Shown here one piece after another: positions 58,752 to 64,000 of a DNA stretch of 64,000 nt; position 1 is the first letter of the stretch; each line of letters begins with the position of its first letter. The position numbers and the translations under genes are program-made. Source of the stretch: an uncultured Methanospirillum sp. (GTDB lineage: Archaea > Halobacteriota > Methanomicrobia > Methanomicrobiales > Methanospirillaceae); the NCBI RefSeq assembly GCF_963668475.1, contig NZ_OY764544.1, forward strand, positions 2,976,001-3,040,000, in the 5' to 3' direction. The notes under the pieces were generated by a model, which saw only the letters and a program-made list of their open reading frames with translations, was not told where the DNA came from and ran no database searches.

Positions 58752-61700
58752 ATGTCAGATCTTGACGCATACCGAAGCCTGTATGTTGCTGAATCACGGG
58801 AGAACCATGAAGGCATTGTCAGTAACCTTCTGATTCTTGAGCAGGGGACCGACTCTCATGCCATTGATGAGATATTCCGCTCTGCACATTCACTGAAGGG
58901 TATGTCTGCCTCCATGGGTTTTATGCACATGGAGGAGATCTGTCATGCACTTGAAGATGTATTCTCCCAGATCCGTAGTGGCAACCTGCAGGTAAGCCAG
59001 GCTCTCATGGATGATCTGCTCGCCGGAGTTGATGACATCGAGGCTATGATCGATGATGTCGAGGCTGGCGGGGACGGGCTTCTAGAACATCGCGAGGCTC
59101 GTGTTTCTGCATTGAAAGCCTGGTTATCAGGTTCGGTTGCGGCGCCGGCTTCAGGGAGAAAGAAGGATTCTGAAGAGTCAGGAACTCAGGTCTCTCCTGA
59201 GCCTGCCGGTGACATGTACGAAAACCCAGCATATGAGTCATACGATCAGGCTGGCAATATTGAATATGACCTTCATATCGAACTCTCACCAGAAGTAGAC
59301 AGCAAAAACCTGCGCTCGATGCTGATCCTTCAGAACCTGGAGAGTATAGGTGTCATCTCTGCAATTTCTCCTGAAAGAACCATAGTGGAAGATGATCCTG
59401 TATTTGAAGGGACTATCGATCTCACCCTTGTCACCAATGCAGGAAAGCAGGCAGTAGAAACAATTCTAGCGATATCTGACATCAGATCGTTTTCACTGAC
59501 AGAAACAGAGTCACTCGCTCAACCTGGTAATGCTGCGATATCGGCACCTGGTTCAGAGCATGAGAAGCGATATGCGATCCATATCGAACTTTCTCCTGCG
59601 GTTGACTCGAAAAATCTTCGTGCCATGCTGATTCTCCAGAATCTCGAGTCACATGGTACCCTCACAAACTTCTCACCGCGTCGTGAAGTGATTGAGGATA
59701 GTGGAACCTTTTCAGGTATCTTTGATCTTGAACTTAATGGTTCAGAGATATCTGAAGAGAGTGTCAAAGCATATCTAAAAGGATCTGACATTAAAAGTTC
59801 ATCGTTCACTCCTATTCAGGAGGTATCAGGTCCGGGTCTGGCAGGTATCGGACTGGAGGATCATCAGAACGGAACGCTTGCCCCTTCTCGTATCTCTGCT
59901 GGTGAAAAAGTCGAGAAGAAACGTGAAGTCAAGAACATCAGGGTGGACATCGATCGGCTCGACCATATGATGAATCTGGTTGAGGATCTGGTGATCAACC
60001 GTGGCAGGCTTGAGCAGATCGCCCAGGAGTACAAGATCAAGGAACTTGATGAAACCCTCAACATGGTGGGGAGATCTGTTGCTGATCTCCAGGTCATGAT
60101 GATGGACATCAGGATGATTCCGCTCAACCATATCTTCAACCGGTTCCCGCGGACCGTCCGTGATATTGCAACCAAAGAGGGAAAAGAGGTTGATTTCATT
60201 GTCGAAGGTGGTGACACTGAACTTGATCGGAGTGTGATGGATGGCCTCAATGATCCCCTTCTTCACCTGATCAGAAACGGACTGGATCATGGGATTGAGC
60301 CGCCTGATGTTCGTATTAAGAACGGAAAACCTCCGAAAGGGACCCTTAAGCTCTCAGCTTCACGTGACAAAGATAATGTTGTCATCGTCATAGAGGACGA
60401 TGGGGCAGGCATCAACCAGGAGAAGATCAAGAAGAAGGCACTTGAGCGCGGCCTCGCAACCGAAGATGCGCTGGCTGCCATGTCAGAGACAGAGATCAAC
60501 GATCTCCTCTTCCTTCCCGGCTTCTCCACTGCCGATAAGATCACCGATATCAGCGGCAGAGGGGTCGGGCTTGACGTTGTCAAGACAACCATCGCCTCTC
60601 TGCAGGGTACAATCAAACTGGAGTCTGTGTTCGGGCAGGGAAGCCGGTTTGAGCTTGTCCTCCCGCCGACGATGGCAATTGTCATGGTGATGATGATCAG
60701 GATCAACAATCGCAGGTGTGCGATCCCGATCACCAATGTGGCTGAAGTGGCGAGTCTTGCAGCCTTCCCGATCCAGAACATCGGCCATGGAGAAGGGATT
60801 CTGATGCGCGATGAGATCATCGTTCTCTACCGGCTGGATGACATGTTTGGCAGGTCTCAGAATGAAGAGGTCATCGTGGTTCTGCAGAACCAGAACCGGA
60901 AGGGTGCCATCATTGCTGATCTTATTGAAGGCCAGCAGGAGGTTGTCATCAAGCCTCTCTCCAAGTTTGTGGGCACATGTGACGGAGTAAGCGGGGTCAC
61001 GATTCCCGGAGACGGCGAGGTTGTTCCTGTTCTTGATGTCAAGGCGATACTGCGGGAAAGTTCAGGACAGAAAGCAGCAAGGAAGAGTTCAGGCAGAAGG
61101 GTGAAGAAGGTCATGAAGAACAATGTGATATCTGACGTAGAGCATCTGATAACCGACATGCAAGCCGATGAACTGCGTGAACTCGGTAATATCGGCGCAT
61201 CCCACGCAGCGACCACACTCTCCACCATCCTGAACACCCTGATCTCGATTCATGTGCCTGAGATTATTCTTGTGCAACTTCAGAATCTCCGGTACTATCT
61301 GGATGATGTAGCAGCAGCAATGGTTGTGTTCCAGATCCAGGGTCAGTTGGCAGGAAACGGGTACATCATCATTCATATTCCAAAAGAGTCCATCATCAGA
61401 CTGACGAGCATTATGCTCGGTCAGAGTGTCTCTGACAGGGAGATCGATGATATGGATAAGAGTGCCCTTAACGAGATCGGCAACATCATGACCTCCTCAT
61501 TCCTGGATGCATGTGCAACCCTGCTCTCGATCATCATGATCCCGTCACCCCCGTCCATGGTTATTGACATGCCTCATGCAGCACTTCAGACGATCATCGC
61601 CACCCAGGAGATCGATGAAAACGTGGATGAGGTGGTACTCTTCAAGACCGAACTTCAATGTGCTGAGTACAACATCAGCGCAAACATTATTCTGCTTCCC

Positions 61701-61763
61701 AGCAAAGGGCTGCTCAACGAGTTGTTTGCGCGAATGGACAGTGTGATCTCCACATCCGGATAA
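58752..61763 (+). CDS. cheA: CheA histidine kinase fused to a complete CheC phosphatase domain
   Basis: 1003 residues in one unbroken frame. Hpt with phospho-His46 (RSAHSLKGM); two tandem P2-like domains (about 171-253 and 273-357, each with HIELSP...LILQNLES); P3 (395-460); ATPase domain with HLIRNGLDHG (505-514), DDGAGI (549-554) and GRGVGLDVV (602-610); CheW-like P5 (640-770). After a basic linker, residues 800-997 form a CheC domain: Asp806-x3-Glu810-x2-Asn813 with Pro836, and Ser904-x3-Glu908-x2-Asn911 with Pro934, both motifs matching the CheC active-site pattern. Kinase and CheY-phosphatase thus share one chain. Confidence 0.95.
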   Translation: MSDLDAYRSLYVAESRENHEGIVSNLLILEQGTDSHAIDEIFRSAHSLKGMSASMGFMHMEEICHALEDVFSQIRSGNLQVSQALMDDLLAGVDDIEAMIDDVEAGGDGLLEHREARVSALKAWLSGSVAAPASGRKKDSEESGTQVSPEPAGDMYENPAYESYDQAGNIEYDLHIELSPEVDSKNLRSMLILQNLESIGVISAISPERTIVEDDPVFEGTIDLTLVTNAGKQAVETILAISDIRSFSLTETESLAQPGNAAISAPGSEHEKRYAIHIELSPAVDSKNLRAMLILQNLESHGTLTNFSPRREVIEDSGTFSGIFDLELNGSEISEESVKAYLKGSDIKSSSFTPIQEVSGPGLAGIGLEDHQNGTLAPSRISAGEKVEKKREVKNIRVDIDRLDHMMNLVEDLVINRGRLEQIAQEYKIKELDETLNMVGRSVADLQVMMMDIRMIPLNHIFNRFPRTVRDIATKEGKEVDFIVEGGDTELDRSVMDGLNDPLLHLIRNGLDHGIEPPDVRIKNGKPPKGTLKLSASRDKDNVVIVIEDDGAGINQEKIKKKALERGLATEDALAAMSETEINDLLFLPGFSTADKITDISGRGVGLDVVKTTIASLQGTIKLESVFGQGSRFELVLPPTMAIVMVMMIRINNRRCAIPITNVAEVASLAAFPIQNIGHGEGILMRDEIIVLYRLDDMFGRSQNEEVIVVLQNQNRKGAIIADLIEGQQEVVIKPLSKFVGTCDGVSGVTIPGDGEVVPVLDVKAILRESSGQKAARKSSGRRVKKVMKNNVISDVEHLITDMQADELRELGNIGASHAATTLSTILNTLISIHVPEIILVQLQNLRYYLDDVAAAMVVFQIQGQLAGNGYIIIHIPKESIIRLTSIMLGQSVSDREIDDMDKSALNEIGNIMTSSFLDACATLLSIIMIPSPPSMVIDMPHAALQTIIATQEIDENVDEVVLFKTELQCAEYNISANIILLPSKGLLNELFARMDSVISTSG

Positions 61764-61781
61764 TCCAGTTCAGGTTGTAGC

Positions 61782-62285
61782 ATGACGACACCGCCGATAT
61801 TAACACGGGATCAGAAAGATCTGATCATCATTGGCATTGGTGAGTGGTCGGTAGGAAGTTCGGTGATGACTTCTATCGGCCTTGGGTCATGTGTAGGTCT
61901 GATCCTTCACGATGAAGAGAAGAAGATCGGCGGACTTGCTCATGTCATGCTCCCGAAATCGAGTGGCAAACCCGGAGAGCGTGAGGGTAAGTATGCTGAT
62001 ACCGCGGTTACGATTCTTCTCAAGGATCTTGCAGTTAAGGGCGTTAAGAGTTCTTCATTGAAGGCGAAACTGGCAGGTGGCGCCTCTATGTTTCAGAATT
62101 TTTCAGGAAATCTCAACATCGGCGAGCGGAATGTTGATGCCTTACGTGACCTTCTCAAGGCAAACTCGATACCGATCATCAGGGAAGACATCGGTGGAAC
62201 AGTAGGCCGCACAATAACCTATTTTCCAAAAGAAGGGGGACGCCTTGTTATCCGTCAGGCTGATGGCGCCATCCGTGAGATATAA
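61782..62285 (+). CDS. cheD: Chemoreceptor glutamine deamidase CheD
   Basis: 167 residues. The catalytic triad Cys37 ([10 protein letters not shown]), His54 (LAHVMLPKS) and Thr74 (YADTAV) is intact. CheD deamidates receptors and binds CheC, stimulating its phosphatase activity in the presence of CheY-P in bacteria. Its CheC partner here would be the C-terminal part of CheA just upstream, or the TPR-CheC protein just downstream. It starts 18 bases after cheA. Confidence 0.94.
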   Translation: MTTPPILTRDQKDLIIIGIGEWSVGSSVMTSIGLGSCVGLILHDEEKKIGGLAHVMLPKSSGKPGEREGKYADTAVTILLKDLAVKGVKSSSLKAKLAGGASMFQNFSGNLNIGERNVDALRDLLKANSIPIIREDIGGTVGRTITYFPKEGGRLVIRQADGAIREI

Positions 62286-62306
62286 TCTGTTTTTACGAAA
62301 AAAGTG
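62286..62306. terminator. Shared T-run terminator between cheD and the TPR-CheC gene
   Basis: The 21-base convergent spacer reads TCTGTTTTTACGAAAAAAGTG: T-runs on both strands close to both stop codons. Confidence 0.5.
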
Positions 62307-64000
62307 TTATTGGCCCTGAGCTGAATCTTCAATAATCTTCTCAAGCATTCGCACGATCTCCTGAAGAACCGGGGGATTTGGAAGCATGAAGATGTTCAGA
62401 TTGAGTTCATGCTCATCACAGAGCAGTTCGGTTCTGAAGAAGACGACATTATCGTATAGGATGTTGCTCTCCTTGATGATCAGGTCAAAGACATTTTTTG
62501 GCAGGTCAAAGATTGTCCGGGGTGGAGAGGGGAGCATGATGATCCCGAGTAGTTCTGCAGTCCCGTCCAGAAATGCAGAGACCATGATATTACCGATCTC
62601 TGTGATGGCACTCTCATCCATCTCGTTCAGTTCCCGTGCTGGATCTGCAGGCATACCCAGCATGATACTGGTCATGAGCACGACGGACTCTCTGGGAACG
62701 TGCAGGATAACATATCCGGCCTTCGCCATCTGCCCTTCCATGGTAAATATACCCATGGCAGAATTTTCCTGAGAGATCTCTGCATTGATATGTTCGAAAT
62801 CCGTGATGCTGATCTCAGGAACATTCAGCATGATCGGCGTGTTCAGCATGGTGGAGAGCGTAGTTGCTGCGTGAGACGCTCCGATATTTCCAAGTTCCCG
62901 CAGAGCGTCTTTCTGGTCATCGTTAAGATCGACCCTTATCCCACTGGATTGTGCCGGACTCATTTCGTTCTTCTCTCCACTTAATGGTGCACTGCCGGTA
63001 TGCGGTACCTGATCCTGCTCTGTTGATGCCGGTTCAGGAGCGGGCGATGCAGCCTGACCTTCGTCTGTAATATCATCCTGATACTGCATCAGGATGCTGC
63101 TGACAATATCGTCACTACTAGCGGGTGGCTGGCTTGAAACAACCGGCGGGGCCGGTGGTTCCTGATTTTTGGGTTCTTCCTTTTCAGGAATCATATCCCC
63201 AGTGTCGGTCTTCTGTCCTTTTTCTGAAGATTTCCCCGAGCTCATCAGATCACTGTACTGATCAAGAATAGACCGGATCATCTCATCTTCAGACTTTGGT
63301 TTTTCCGGTGTTGTACTATCCTCCTTTGATGAGGTGGATCCGGGCATGTTCACTATTGCTTCTTTCTCCGGGACCGGAGGTGCTGACTGATGATCCTGCT
63401 CTGGTTTCACTTCGAAGCCAAGAGGTGGTATCGTAACAGATGATACCACCGGGGCATCGTTCTCATGCCCCTGATGCAGATCATCTGAAGTCATTCCTCT
63501 GCACCGGTCAAGGTGTTCCTGCGCAACAGGGTCTTTTGGGAAGATATCAAGAGCATCGGTAAAGGCACCTGCAGCAGCTGCCCACTCTTTAAGCTCTTCG
63601 TAACTGATACCTATCTTCAGGTGCGGTTCGATGAAATCAGGATGAATTCTGCTTGCCTGTTTAAAATACTGGATTGCAGCATAATAGTTGCCCTGCTTCA
63701 TCTGCAGGTTTCCCCACTCAAGGTACCTGAGAAAGATCTCCTCTCCCGGCCTTCCCCGTACTTGTGGGGACGCAGTCCGCCTCTCTTCCTCCGGACTCAT
63801 CAGGAGGCTCAGGTTCTTCCTTGCGATCGGGTTATCTGGATCAATATCCAGTGCTGTGATGAAGCATTTCTGGGCATGGGAGAACCGGCCCATTTTTGCG
63901 TACACATATCCCAGGTTTGTTATGGCCGTAATATTTCCCGGGTCTGTAGTATATGCCCGCCTGAAATACGTTGACGCCCGCTCGTAGTCACGTCGAAGAA
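62307..64000 (-). CDS. TPR-CheC fusion protein, N-terminus beyond the window
   Basis: The frame is open from the window end to 62307, about 564 visible residues; no stop or clear start occurs at the right edge (upstream reading ...NITAITNLGYVYAKMGRF), so the gene continues outside. TPRs fill the visible N-terminal ~175 residues (RYLEWGNLQMKQGNYYAAIQYF). A Pro/Glu/Ser-rich linker follows. The last ~200 residues are a CheC domain with both motifs: DALRELGN and SAITEIGN, each followed by the spaced Pro. CheC dephosphorylates CheY-P; the TPRs could dock it to a partner. Convergent with cheD. Confidence 0.88.
   Translation of the reverse strand, partial: LRRDYERASTYFRRAYTTDPGNITAITNLGYVYAKMGRFSHAQKCFITALDIDPDNPIARKNLSLLMSPEEERRTASPQVRGRPGEEIFLRYLEWGNLQMKQGNYYAAIQYFKQASRIHPDFIEPHLKIGISYEELKEWAAAAGAFTDALDIFPKDPVAQEHLDRCRGMTSDDLHQGHENDAPVVSSVTIPPLGFEVKPEQDHQSAPPVPEKEAIVNMPGSTSSKEDSTTPEKPKSEDEMIRSILDQYSDLMSSGKSSEKGQKTDTGDMIPEKEEPKNQEPPAPPVVSSQPPASSDDIVSSILMQYQDDITDEGQAASPAPEPASTEQDQVPHTGSAPLSGEKNEMSPAQSSGIRVDLNDDQKDALRELGNIGASHAATTLSTMLNTPIMLNVPEISITDFEHINAEISQENSAMGIFTMEGQMAKAGYVILHVPRESVVLMTSIMLGMPADPARELNEMDESAITEIGNIMVSAFLDGTAELLGIIMLPSPPRTIFDLPKNVFDLIIKESNILYDNVVFFRTELLCDEHELNLNIFMLPNPPVLQEIVRMLEKIIEDSAQGQ

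Noticed and set aside
61131..61763. Separate cheC gene overlapping the end of cheA
   Set aside because: The CheC part is in the same frame as CheA with no stop between them, and I see no ribosome site and start codon at the junction. A fusion is the simplest reading.
1..64000. tRNA, rRNA or other structural RNA genes
   Set aside because: I looked for T-arm-like GGTTCRANYCC strings and rRNA-like stretches in the intergenic regions and saw none. Short gaps leave little room, but a covariance search would be decisive.

Overview
The window is archaeal and comes from a motile hydrogenotrophic methanogen of the Methanomicrobiales. It is most like Methanospirillum, but I cannot name the species from sequence alone. 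The indications are a full archaellum operon with several archaellin genes, CheF and CheD, GatD/GatE, SepCysS, ribosomal protein L10e, a DUF2070 protein, a UPF0212 protein, and a fumarase/2-oxoglutarate synthase/succinyl-CoA synthetase operon typical of the partial reductive TCA pathway in these methanogens. Promoters look archaeal, with TATA boxes and little else.

Region 1 (1-16.3 kb, visibly AT-rich) is an accessory region. It holds a partial wecB, three glycosyltransferases, a large GT-C-like membrane protein, a secreted TPR protein, a five-gene archaellin cluster and a HEAT-repeat membrane protein. Among these lie transposase remnants of three types. One archaellin gene is split by an apparently intact ISAzo13-family insertion sequence.

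Region 2 (16.3-35 kb) moves to a more GC-balanced composition and mostly housekeeping genes. It contains a MntA/HepT nucleotidyltransferase-HEPN pair, small TPR and DUF proteins, thiI, pscS (SepCysS) with a small coupled upstream gene, a HerA-type ATPase, a formate/nitrite-type channel, a DUF2070 protein, a PfkB kinase, a UPF0212 protein, a nitroreductase, an RGG-rich protein and the overlapping trio argH-gatD-gatE.

Region 3 (35-49 kb) has an ABC uptake system of the sulfonate/taurine type, rpl10e, the tightly overlapping operon fumA-fumB-korD-korA-korB-korC-sucC-sucD with a probable leaderless start, a PH-like/zinc-ribbon protein, an acyltransferase-like membrane protein, a second TPR membrane protein and adenine deaminase.

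Region 4 (49-64 kb) is the motility and chemotaxis locus: arlCE/D-like, arlG, arlF, arlH, arlI, arlJ, an unrecognised two-TM acidic protein, cheF, cheY, cheB, cheA and cheD. A convergent TPR-CheC gene runs off the window end. The most unusual point is that CheA carries a complete C-terminal CheC phosphatase domain with both active-site motifs intact, and its neighbour is a second CheC fused to TPRs. No stand-alone cheC is present in the window. The unrecognised protein between arlJ and cheF is a candidate missing link between motor and signalling.
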